The notes below the pieces were generated by a model. That model saw nothing but the letters and a program-made list of their open reading frames with translations, had not been told where the DNA came from and did no database searches. Position numbers and translations under genes: made by a program. Of a DNA stretch of 6,368 nucleotides, positions 1 to 6,053 are shown one piece after another. How positions within the stretch are numbered: the stretch's first letter is position 1; every line of letters begins with the position of its first letter. The stretch spans positions 1 to 6,368 of the forward strand of contig JAUWRZ010000128.1 of NCBI GenBank assembly GCA_030610325.1. The letters are read 5' to 3'. Source of the stretch: Sulfurimonadaceae bacterium. GTDB taxonomy: Bacteria; Campylobacterota; Campylobacteria; Campylobacterales; Sulfurimonadaceae.

Positions 1-2
1 CT

Positions 3-22
3 TTCGTTTACCTTCGTTTACC
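3..22 (-). promoter_or_regulatory. Tandem 10-bp repeat matching a CpxR-type operator
   Basis: The decamer TTCGTTTACC occurs twice back to back (3-12 and 13-22). Read on the minus strand this gives GTAAA-N5-GTAAA exactly (positions 21-7), the published consensus of the Escherichia coli CpxR box. OmpR-family regulators generally bind as head-to-tail dimers to direct repeats about one helical turn apart, which fits the 10-bp period. It lies upstream of a candidate -10 box at 54-59, so it would be centred roughly 50 bases before the transcription start, a usual activator position. The operon it precedes encodes an OmpR-family regulator, so autoregulation is the natural inference. Binding by that regulator is not shown. 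Confidence 0.55.
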
Positions 23-53
23 AGACATTTCCCACAAGTTTTCAAGCCCATCT

Positions 54-59
54 TATACT
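54..59 (+). promoter_or_regulatory. Candidate -10 box of the lipoprotein-regulator-kinase operon
   Basis: TATACT matches the sigma-70 -10 consensus at five of six positions. No good -35 hexamer sits 16-18 bases upstream, as is common in campylobacterotes or at activator-dependent promoters. The predicted transcript would start near 66, leaving a leader of about 20 bases that contains the Shine-Dalgarno AAGGA (76-80), six bases before the ATG at 87. Confidence 0.4.
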
Positions 60-86
60 CTCACTATCAAAACATAAGGATATACG

Positions 87-491
87 ATGAAAAAGAGAAT
101 ATTGGCTGCGTTAAGTGCATTGATGGTAGGTGGAGTGATCTTAAGCGGCTGTGGGATGCATAGACCTCATGCGATGATGGATGGTGACTTTAACCCCAGA
201 CAGATGCATGCAGTGATGAAGAGACTTGACCTGAGTGATGAGCAAAAAGAGGCATTTAAGGAGCTTCGAAAAGATAAGTTGGCCTTTAAGCGAGACTTCT
301 CCAAGATGGCTGAACATGTGACCGCGACATCATTTGATAAAGAGGGGCTTACTACCTATTTGGCCTCGACAAGTGATGATAGGACCCATTCGAAAGTCGA
401 TTTTATGGAAAAAGCCTATAACATACTTACACCTGAACAACGACAGATCGTGATCGATGAGTTCAAGGAAAAGTCAAAAGAGGGGTCATGA
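87..491 (+). CDS. CpxP/Spy-like LTxxQ periplasmic lipoprotein
   Basis: A small envelope protein of 134 residues. A basic start (MKKR) and hydrophobic stretch (5-20) end in the lipobox LSGC, with Cys22 as the predicted lipidated residue, so it is probably membrane-anchored and faces the periplasm. The mature part is helical and carries two LTxxQ-type motifs, LSDEQ at 49-53 and LTPEQ at 114-118, the hallmark of the CpxP/Spy family of periplasmic chaperones and stress sensors. CpxP and Spy are normally soluble, so the lipid anchor is a variation. The start is supported by AAGGA six bases upstream. Its stop overlaps the regulator's start (ATGA, 488-491), indicating translational coupling. By analogy with Cpx it may restrain the kinase or bind misfolded proteins or metal. 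The His/Met-rich segment after Cys22 would suit metal contact, but that is inference. Confidence 0.85.
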   Translation: MKKRILAALSALMVGGVILSGCGMHRPHAMMDGDFNPRQMHAVMKRLDLSDEQKEAFKELRKDKLAFKRDFSKMAEHVTATSFDKEGLTTYLASTSDDRTHSKVDFMEKAYNILTPEQRQIVIDEFKEKSKEGS

Positions 492-1171
492 GACAGATCT
501 TGATGGTAGAGGATGACGCTGAGATCACAGCGCTTCTCGACCAGTACCTGCTCAAATATGCTTTTGAGCTCTTTAGTGTCGATAGAGCCTCCAGTGCTCT
601 GGATAAGTTACGTATAGCGAAGTTCGATCTGGTCTTGCTGGATCTGACGCTGCCTGAGATGGATGGACTTCAGCTGTGTCGTCTGATAAAAAAAGATCAC
701 CCCGAAATACCCATCATCATCTCGACAGCTCGCGGAGACACTACAGATAAAGTGATCGGCTTTGATGCAGGCGCAGATGACTACATCGCCAAACCCTATG
801 ATCCCAGAGAACTGATCGCCCGCATACAGTATCAGATAAGGCGTCATGATCCAAAAGGCTCGCCTCATGCTTATGGTGAAAGTCACATCTTCACTATCGA
901 TGAGAAGCGCTTTGAGATCAGCAAAGAGGGTGAGGACATAGGACTCACGATGGCTGAATATGAGCTGTTCTCGTTGTTGCTGACAAAGAGACATATGGTC
1001 TTGTCACGTGAGTTCATCATCAACAGTGTAAGCTCGATCGACTGGGAGAGCTCCGACAAGAGTATAAACGTCATCATAGGACGCATCAGGCAAAAGATCG
1101 GTGATGACATCAAACGTCCGATCTACATCAAGACCATACGGGGTGTCGGTTATCAATACATAGGAGAGTAG
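488..1171 (+). CDS. OmpR/PhoB-family response regulator
   Basis: The cytoplasmic DNA-binding partner of the kinase encoded next, 227 residues, normal length for the family. The receiver domain (about 2-120) shows the acidic pocket E8-D9-D10, phospho-acceptor Asp52 within LLDLTLP, switch Thr80 and the conserved Lys102 in AKPYDP. A short linker leads to a winged-helix domain (about 130-227) ending in the typical RGVGYQY hairpin. Phosphorylation at Asp52 should favour dimer binding to direct repeats, and the tandem repeat at 3-22 is the obvious local target. It starts within the stop of the lipoprotein gene, preceded by a purine-rich AGGGG, and the kinase ATG follows its stop with no gap. Family and partner suggest the campylobacterotal ArsR-type group. 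The operon context looks functionally Cpx-like, and the real stimulus cannot be read from sequence. Confidence 0.95.
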   Translation: MRQILMVEDDAEITALLDQYLLKYAFELFSVDRASSALDKLRIAKFDLVLLDLTLPEMDGLQLCRLIKKDHPEIPIIISTARGDTTDKVIGFDAGADDYIAKPYDPRELIARIQYQIRRHDPKGSPHAYGESHIFTIDEKRFEISKEGEDIGLTMAEYELFSLLLTKRHMVLSREFIINSVSSIDWESSDKSINVIIGRIRQKIGDDIKRPIYIKTIRGVGYQYIGE

Positions 1172-2368
1172 ATGCGTTTTTATCACTCTATTCGTTTTAA
1201 GATCAATATTATCTTTGTCATCGCACTTCTTGGGATGGCATTCATGCTCCTCCTATCAAGCGGCGCTTCTTCCAAGCGTGAATACCATCTGGCCCGTCTT
1301 CAAGCACCTTATATCGAAGCATTGATCATGCAAGGCGGTGATTCCAAGGTATCACTGCAGCACAAATTGAGAGAGCTGGATGTGACCTTGATAGATGAGG
1401 TTCAGAAAGAGTGGGTGTTGGCAAGAGCATCTGAGATCAGATCACATCGTAGAAAGGAGCCGCGTTTTAGGCTTTATCTCTTACCTGATGATGAGGATGC
1501 GATATATATACAGCTAAAACAATCGGATAGGCTTGTAAAGATACTCAAGCATACTTTCGATCCTCAAGACACATTTACGGTACTCTTGTGGATCGCAATA
1601 CTCTTTCTGGTCCTCCTCTATACGACGTTGATGCTAAGTCTAAAGCCATTAAGACATATCTATGAGGAGCTACGCAGGTATGCCAGGCATCAGACCGATA
1701 TCGACATCAGGTCAAAGCGTAAGGATGAGATCGCTTTACTTTCCAATACCTTTCAAGATGCCATCGATCAAAACAGATCCCTGGTGAACGCGCGGACCCT
1801 TTTTATGCGTAACATATTGCATGAACTGAACACACCTATCACAAAGGGTAGACTTATGGCTGCCATGAGTACGCAGTTTGGTAACGAGCTTGATGCCGTC
1901 TTCTCGTCTCTTGAGCAGTACATCAAAGAGATGGCGGAGATAGAGAAGATGACTTCCCATCAGTATAGACCGACACTTGACACTTACCCCATAGTCGAGA
2001 TCATCGATCATGCATCAGACATGTTGTTTCTGGATACCCCTGTCGAACATGATGTCGGTTCAAGACACCTGCGATGTGACTTCACGATGATGAGCATAGT
2101 GTTTAAGAACCTCATCGATAATGCACTGAAATATGGCAGCACTCTACATGTCTTCATAGAAGAGGATAGGCTGATCTTCGAAAACGAAGGAGAGCCATTG
2201 GCGCATGAGATCTCCTACTATACCCAGGCCTTTACGCGAGACACATCATCAAAGAACGGTTTTGGGTTGGGTCTGTACATCGTCGATCAGATACTGCAGC
2301 AACAGGAGCTGAGACTTACCTATGCCTATGTGAGTGGACGGCACAGGTTTATGGTCTCATTGGTATAG
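1172..2368 (+). CDS. ArsS-like membrane sensor histidine kinase
   Basis: A 398-residue inner-membrane kinase expected to phosphorylate the upstream regulator. Helix TM1 (about 10-29) and TM2 (about 135-157) enclose a periplasmic sensor region of about 105 residues. A HAMP-like linker (about 157-205) follows. The H-box has His217 in HELNTP followed by ITKGR, characteristic of ArsS-type kinases of Campylobacterota. The ATPase domain has an N-box (NLIDNALKYG, 313-322) and G2 box GFGLGL (363-368). The G1 region reads ENEGEP (337-342) instead of the usual DxGxG, a modest degeneracy. The ATG follows directly on the regulator's stop, with AGGAGAG (1162-1168) as ribosome site inside the end of that gene, so the two are co-translated. 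The sensor region is unlike anything I can name. The adjacent lipoprotein could act on it, as CpxP does on CpxA. Confidence 0.92.
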   Translation: MRFYHSIRFKINIIFVIALLGMAFMLLLSSGASSKREYHLARLQAPYIEALIMQGGDSKVSLQHKLRELDVTLIDEVQKEWVLARASEIRSHRRKEPRFRLYLLPDDEDAIYIQLKQSDRLVKILKHTFDPQDTFTVLLWIAILFLVLLYTTLMLSLKPLRHIYEELRRYARHQTDIDIRSKRKDEIALLSNTFQDAIDQNRSLVNARTLFMRNILHELNTPITKGRLMAAMSTQFGNELDAVFSSLEQYIKEMAEIEKMTSHQYRPTLDTYPIVEIIDHASDMLFLDTPVEHDVGSRHLRCDFTMMSIVFKNLIDNALKYGSTLHVFIEEDRLIFENEGEPLAHEISYYTQAFTRDTSSKNGFGLGLYIVDQILQQQELRLTYAYVSGRHRFMVSLV

Positions 2369-2421
2369 GACATGTATACCTGTGGGGATATCACTAACAT
2401 CCAATAATCAGATAGATGTGA

Positions 2422-2650
2422 GGATCGAAGCATAAAGAAAGATTTCCGGCTGCCATCGTCTTGGGACACAGAGAGTGTATGGGACATTAAGTATAGACGA
2501 AATATGTGAAAATGAATCGACTGTCGTAAATATGATCAACGACATGATGAGAGAGCAGTTGCATCATTTTACCTATTGGCATCTGTGTCAGTATATGCAG
2601 AGGGGATGAACGAGCTTATCATCGAAGCTATCATAGATAAAGCTCTTTAA
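2422..2650 (+). pseudogene. Possible decayed reading frame in the 2369-2670 gap
   Basis: This 300-base gap between convergent genes has no intact gene, but three consecutive plus-strand frames read like protein. They are 2422-2481 (contains ERFPAAIVLGHRECMG), 2436-2606 (contains TLSIDEICENESTVVNMIND) and 2516-2650 (contains ASFYLLASVSVYAEG, ending NELIIEAIIDKAL then TAA). Joined by two frame changes of the same direction near 2480 and 2545 they would make one short protein of about 75 residues. I do not recognise a family. The minus strand in the same stretch gives no protein-like reading. A weak hairpin (GGTATA/TATACC, 2362-2380) sits at the end of the kinase gene, and another (AAAGC/GCTTT followed by T residues, 2639-2658) ends this segment. 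Neither is a strong terminator. Chance cannot be excluded. Confidence 0.27.
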
Positions 2651-2670
2651 GGCTTTTTACGAAGATCGAC

Positions 2671-3270
2671 TTACGACAGGAGTCGCAGATCTGCGGCCCC
2701 TGTCAACTGCGCTTTTACCGTATAGCGCCATCCGTGCTGACTTATCTCTACTGAGAACCCATGCTCCTCAAGCATACTCTTTAAGACCTTCGGCTTGTAG
2801 AAGTTCGCCGGTTCACCTGCCATCTTCTCTGCACGACAGATACTTTTTCCTAAAAACCTTCCTGGATCGAACTCATAGATAAAGAGTCTTCCATCACCTT
2901 TTAAGACACGCACTATCTCTTGCATCGCTTTATCAGGGTCTTGGAAATGGTGCAATGCCTCCCCGATGATCACTACCTCGAAACTCTCATCCTCAAAAGG
3001 AAGTGCCTCTGCTCGCGCGGTATGAGCCTCGACATAATACGGGGAGAACTTCAGCATGCCTTCCGAAGGGTCGATGGCAACAAATCGAAGGTCATCTCTA
3101 CACCTATAAGCAAACTCACTCAAGACTCCCGTCCCTGAACCAAGGTCAAGAAGGGAGGCTTTCTGCGAGAGCGGTCGTAAAAAACGGCACAACTCTTTGA
3201 TAGCATCACGAGGATAGGTGGTAGGACCAAGGTATTTGAAGAACCAACCGAGATGGTTGAAAGGTATCAT
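2671..3270 (-). CDS. Class I SAM-dependent methyltransferase (Methyltransf_11/UbiE-like)
   Basis: A cytoplasmic enzyme of 199 residues, expected to transfer a methyl group from S-adenosylmethionine; the acceptor cannot be told. The Rossmann-like fold is clear: motif I LLDLGSGTG (40-48) binds SAM, acidic Asp67 in FVAIDPS ends strand 2, ALPFEDESFEVV (89-100) and the following EALHHFQD (104-111) form the family's motif III/IV region, and GDGRLFIYEF (125-134) is the later strand. The C-terminal part (about 165-199) is less conserved. Length is usual for stand-alone members. It ends 302 bases from the convergent kinase and is not obviously in an operon. Its ATG has only a weak purine-rich ribosome site (AGTGAGAA). 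A candidate -10 box lies at 3309-3314. Annotation as a specific quinone or tRNA methylase would be unsafe. Confidence 0.9.
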   Translation of the reverse strand: MIPFNHLGWFFKYLGPTTYPRDAIKELCRFLRPLSQKASLLDLGSGTGVLSEFAYRCRDDLRFVAIDPSEGMLKFSPYYVEAHTARAEALPFEDESFEVVIIGEALHHFQDPDKAMQEIVRVLKGDGRLFIYEFDPGRFLGKSICRAEKMAGEPANFYKPKVLKSMLEEHGFSVEISQHGWRYTVKAQLTGAADLRLLS

Positions 3271-3308
3271 CTATCTATTCTCACTTTTTCTCTTGAAGAT
3301 CTGTCCGT

Positions 3309-3314
3309 AGTATA
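3309..3314 (-). promoter_or_regulatory. Candidate -10 box of the methyltransferase gene
   Basis: On the minus strand this reads TATACT, one mismatch from consensus, preceded by GAA and with no good -35. It would start a transcript roughly 30 bases before the methyltransferase ATG (at 3270). The gene therefore appears to have its own promoter between itself and the hairpin at 3388-3410. Confidence 0.33.
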
Positions 3315-3387
3315 TTCAGATAGAAGAGATCATTCCTAAGTAGATGAGAGTAGTTGTTTTTGGAAATGCGATTATTATGTTAGGGGG

Positions 3388-3410
3388 ACTCTGGACGGAG
3401 AGTCCAGAGT
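3388..3410 (-). terminator. Perfect 9-bp hairpin, probable transcription stop after the chitinase remnant
   Basis: ACTCTGGAC (3388-3396) pairs perfectly with GTCCAGAGT (3402-3410) around a five-base loop. It lies about 50 bases past the chitinase stop and before the methyltransferase promoter, where a terminator would be expected. On the minus strand it is followed by a C run and mixed bases, not a T tract, so it is not a textbook intrinsic terminator. It could instead be an mRNA-stabilising 3' structure. Confidence 0.45.
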
Positions 3411-3457
3411 ATTTAGTCGTAGTCTATTTAGAACAGGATTACGAAGTCTGACTTTTA

Positions 3458-4468
3458 TTACTCGATGACGACATCAAACTTATCGTCGACACATTTAGCA
3501 TAATCTCCTTCTATAAACGCAGAGTGTGCTGTCTGATAGTTCACAAGCTTACACTTGAACGTCTCACCAGTTGGAGTATTAGCATCATAACCCCAGTCCT
3601 CTTCCCAGTAGATAGGCAGAGCACCGGCACCCTCAGATGAGAACTGAAGCATCTGTTTACACCCCAGTACTTCATCAGCAGGGATGCTTAGACCAAAGTG
3701 ATCAGCAAATGACTGAAAATAGCTGATGCGATTGAGTGACTGTGCTATCTCGACATCACCGCCACACTCGACACCACCGTTGATGATCTGCGTGGTCACA
3801 CCAAAGCCTGGCAATAGACCATCTGCGATATCGTGTTCATTTGGCTGCCAGGTCCCATCGATGACATGCAGCATGCTCGGTTTAGGAGGCTGCGGATAGA
3901 CAAAGAAGAAGACCGCACTGGCCAGGTTCAGCCAGGTGTCCGCCACCAGTTCAGGATGATCCATCAGTGTGTTGACCGAGCCTGTCATCGTCTCAGAGAA
4001 CGGCCCATAGTTGTAGTTGTAACTCAACTGTTTCGCACCTCGTCCAAAGTAACTCTTAAAGCTGCCATCTTCAAAGGTACCGCAAGGCCAGTGCTCTCCC
4101 TGCCAAAGAGTAGGATCACATTCACTGTTATAGCCGCCTTTCATCTCTTCACTCCAGCCGACTTCACGGACATAGACCAAGCCCTGACGCCACTGCTCGA
4201 CTGTACTGTAGTCGTTGTGTCCACCGGTCTCCTGTGTGAAGTGGGCAAACATCGTAGAGAGTGAATGTTTACAGATACCCTCTGCATCTCTGCCATCATC
4301 ATAGTCCCCGTAAAACGAAGGGAACTTTCCGACAGCTTTTAGGAAGTTATCATAAGTATACTCATCCGTGCGCTCAGGGAAAAGATGATCCCATTCAGCA
4401 AGTGAGACGAGCTGTTCGACTCTTTTTACATTTGCCGGGTTCGATGCACTGCCTGCCGTGATGGATGG
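3458..4468 (-). pseudogene. GH19 chitinase catalytic domain, 5'-truncated
   Basis: The protein-like frame runs from just after a TAG (minus-strand codon at 4471-4469) to the stop at 3458: 336 residues of a family 19 glycoside hydrolase, which cleaves chitin. The part before the first ATG (4252) is clearly family sequence, including EYTYDNFLKAVGKFPSFYGD and CKHSLST, preceded by a linker-like ITAGSASNPANV. It has no ATG, GTG or TTG in frame. Counting from that ATG, QETGGH holds catalytic Glu8 and YVRE holds Glu30. Their 22-residue spacing equals the Glu67/Glu89 pair of barley chitinase. YFGRGAKQLSYNYNYG is the GH19 signature. The missing 5' part should hold the signal peptide and perhaps a chitin-binding module, so no secreted product is expected. 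Starting at 4252 would remove the first helices of the fold. A chitinase is unusual in this kind of organism and suggests acquisition followed by decay. Confidence 0.85.
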
Positions 4469-4535
4469 CTAGAGCTTCGGACATTATGCAGAAGTTGATC
4501 TTTCCTTTGGTATGATCACATCTGCCAGCCATCCA
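4462..4535. repeat. 9-bp inverted repeat flanking the broken chitinase end
   Basis: TGGATGGCT (4462-4470) and AGCCATCCA (4527-4535) are exact inverse complements separated by 56 bases. The left arm overlaps the stop codon at which the chitinase frame is cut. The right arm lies just before the antitoxin-like gene. The pair may mark a deletion or rearrangement scar, or be chance. No transposase or target duplication is visible. Confidence 0.35.
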
Positions 4536-4571
4536 AATAGGAGCTGTCTGGTAATAGATAATAGGTGGACC

Positions 4572-4778
4572 ATGAAAAACGATATTAGATTTGTATTAGA
4601 TGACAAGATGGCAGAAAAGCTACAAGTCCTTGGTGAGCTGTTGAGAAAAGACAGTGACACTATGCTAAACGAAGCACTACAGCAGTACATCGATACTCAG
4701 GAGAAGATACTGTCCGAGAAGGACCCTATGACAGATCTTGATTTTAACGAGTTCTGGGATGATGTCGACCTTTCATGA
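4572..4778 (+). CDS. Ribbon-helix-helix antitoxin-like DNA-binding protein, no toxin partner
   Basis: A 68-residue protein with the pattern of a MetJ/Arc/CopG fold: a short strand NDIRFVLD (3-10), helix A (about 10-24), a turn RKDSD (25-29), and helix B MLNEALQQYIDTQ (31-43). Such proteins dimerise, insert the paired strands into the DNA major groove and repress their own promoter. The acidic tail (51-68, with DLDFNEFWDDVDL) resembles the toxin-wrapping tails of antitoxins. The start at 4572 is chosen for AGGTGG just upstream and because the strand begins here; the frame is open back to an ATG at 4512, but those residues look non-coding. The TGA overlaps an ATG (4775-4778), as in a coupled toxin gene, yet that frame stops after three codons. 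It is either an orphan antitoxin or a free-standing regulator. Confidence 0.7.
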   Translation: MKNDIRFVLDDKMAEKLQVLGELLRKDSDTMLNEALQQYIDTQEKILSEKDPMTDLDFNEFWDDVDLS

Positions 4779-4840
4779 GTAGATGATAACGACCAAAAAA
4801 TAACATTTTTTACTTTTCACATATATTGTTATGCTTTAAT

Positions 4841-4846
4841 TATAAG
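4841..4846 (+). promoter_or_regulatory. Candidate -10 box of the diguanylate cyclase gene
   Basis: TATAAG lies within an AT-rich stretch (about 4796-4846) with repeated T tracts, the usual look of campylobacterotal housekeeping promoters that lack a conserved -35. An overlapping alternative is TTTAAT at 4835-4840. The cyclase ATG at 4902 is preceded by AGGGA (4892-4896), a good ribosome site at five bases spacing. Confidence 0.4.
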
Positions 4847-4901
4847 AGAAGATAGGACCGTTCTCTTTACGGTATATTGAGACCATAAGAAAGGGATAGC
4901 G

Positions 4902-5996
4902 ATGCTCTTTGACCACCATCCCATACAGGTCCAACGTATTGTCGACGAGACACCAAAGACTGTCATCGGCCTAAGCCTTCTCTCTGTCGTCACCATCTGG
5001 ATCTATGCAGATTTCATACCGACACATCTCTTGATCGCATGGATACTCCTGCAAACGATCTTCATATTTTTCAGATTACTAAATGCGAAGATGCTTGCAC
5101 AGTCCATCCAGGAAGAAGATATGGACAAGATGCGTCTGCACACCAAGTTATTGTTCTTTGTACTCATCTACTCTGCACTCGTCTGGAATGCCGGAAACAT
5201 CGTAGGGGTCATGTATGCCCCACCTATGTACGAATTTGTCTCTCTGGTCATGATGATGGGTATTGTCACTGCTGCGACCATCTCTCTTTCAGCGATCTTC
5301 TTTATCTATATGAGCTATTTTATCTTGATGATGATACCGCAGTTTTACATGCTCTATCTATTTGGTGACCGCCCACATCTCATCATAATGCTACTTGCAT
5401 TCATCTACTTTCCTTTTGTCATCATGCTTACAAAGTCTCTTTATCAAAAGTCTCTCAAGACGATCGAACATCATGAGGACCTGAAAAATCATGCCAATGA
5501 TCTGTATGGACTTTCCATTACCGATGCTTTGACACAGCTCCATAACCGTCGCTATTTTTAGGAGAAAGCGCAACAACTCATCAGTGATGCCAGCAGAAAA
5601 GACCAAAGCCTGTCACAACTGATGATCGATATCGACCATTTTAAAAAGATCAATGACACCTACGGCCATCAGACCGGTGATGACATCTTGATAGCTATAT
5701 CACAAAAAATACAATCTATGATCCGTAACAACGACCTCCTTGCTCGTATCGGTGGAGAGGAGTTTGCTATCTTGTTACCTGGTTCATCCCGCAAAGAAGC
5801 TAAAACAGTAGGGGAACAGATATGCATAGCTATCGAAAGGGATCCCTTTGTCATCAAGGATGAGATGATCACAGTGACAGTAAGCATCGGTATCGCAGAG
5901 CTTGATGATGCAGACCCGACATTTGATGCACTCTACCAAAAAGCTGATAGCCAGTTATATGAAGCCAAAAAGCTTGGCCGCAATCGTGTCTGTTAA
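4902..5996 (+). pseudogene. Membrane diguanylate cyclase (GGDEF) interrupted by an in-frame TAG
   Basis: As a full frame of 364 codons this would be an inner-membrane enzyme making cyclic di-GMP from two GTP. Six hydrophobic helices (about 20-39, 41-60, 81-103, 109-130, 131-154, 157-178) form a sensor module, a helical linker (180-204) follows, and the GGDEF domain starts at DALTQLHNRRYF (208-219). Codon 220 is TAG (5559-5561). The same frame then continues through IDIDHFKKINDTYGH, the inhibitory site RNND (275-278), the active site GGEEF (284-288) at the correct five-residue distance, and ends normally with QLYEAKKLGRNRVC. One base change (for example from CAG, GAG or AAG) explains the stop. 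As written it yields a 219-residue membrane stub. The next ATG (5622) has no ribosome site and omits the start of the domain. Real nonsense allele, base-call error and readthrough remain open. Confidence 0.88.
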
Positions 5997-6018
5997 AGGC
6001 TATCCACTTCTCTTTATG

Positions 6019-6024
6019 TATAAT
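6019..6024 (+). promoter_or_regulatory. Consensus -10 box before the zinc-ribbon gene
   Basis: TATAAT is a perfect -10 hexamer, directly preceded by TG, in the 57-base gap after the cyclase. No -35 is evident. A transcript from about 6031 would carry AAAGG (6043-6047), six bases before the ATG at 6054, so the small gene can be expressed independently of the interrupted cyclase. Confidence 0.45.
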
Positions 6025-6053
6025 CACGCAACCGAACCGACTAAAGGTCTTTG

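Noticed and set aside
608..1186. Minus-strand open frames opposite the response regulator
   Set aside because: They are shadows of a complete, family-typical regulator gene and show no protein-like motifs.
3458..4252. Chitinase as an intact 264-residue gene starting at the ATG at 4252
   Set aside because: The 72 residues upstream in the same frame are recognisable GH19 sequence, so this ATG is an internal methionine and the true start is missing.
3833..4461. Plus-strand open frames across the chitinase
   Set aside because: They are antisense to clear GH19 sequence and have no recognisable domain or good ribosome site.
4512..4571. Longer start for the ribbon-helix-helix gene at 4512
   Set aside because: There is no ribosome site there, the extra 20 residues do not fit the fold, and 4511-4516 (TATGAT) may itself be a -10 box. 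AGGTGG supports 4572.
4484..4690. Minus-strand 68-residue frame opposite the antitoxin-like gene
   Set aside because: Mostly the shadow of the ribbon-helix-helix gene; Ser-rich, with no family resemblance, and not a lost chitinase 5' end.
5559..5561. TAG read as pyrrolysine
   Set aside because: Pyrrolysine is not expected in this lineage and the position is an ordinary polar site in GGDEF domains; mutation or error is simpler.
5622..5996. Independent gene encoding a stand-alone GGDEF domain from the ATG at 5622
   Set aside because: It is in frame with the upstream membrane module, has no ribosome site and would lack the first helix of the domain (DALTQLHNRRYF).
6051..6053. TTG start for the zinc-ribbon gene
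   Set aside because: The adjacent ATG at 6054 has the better ribosome-site spacing.
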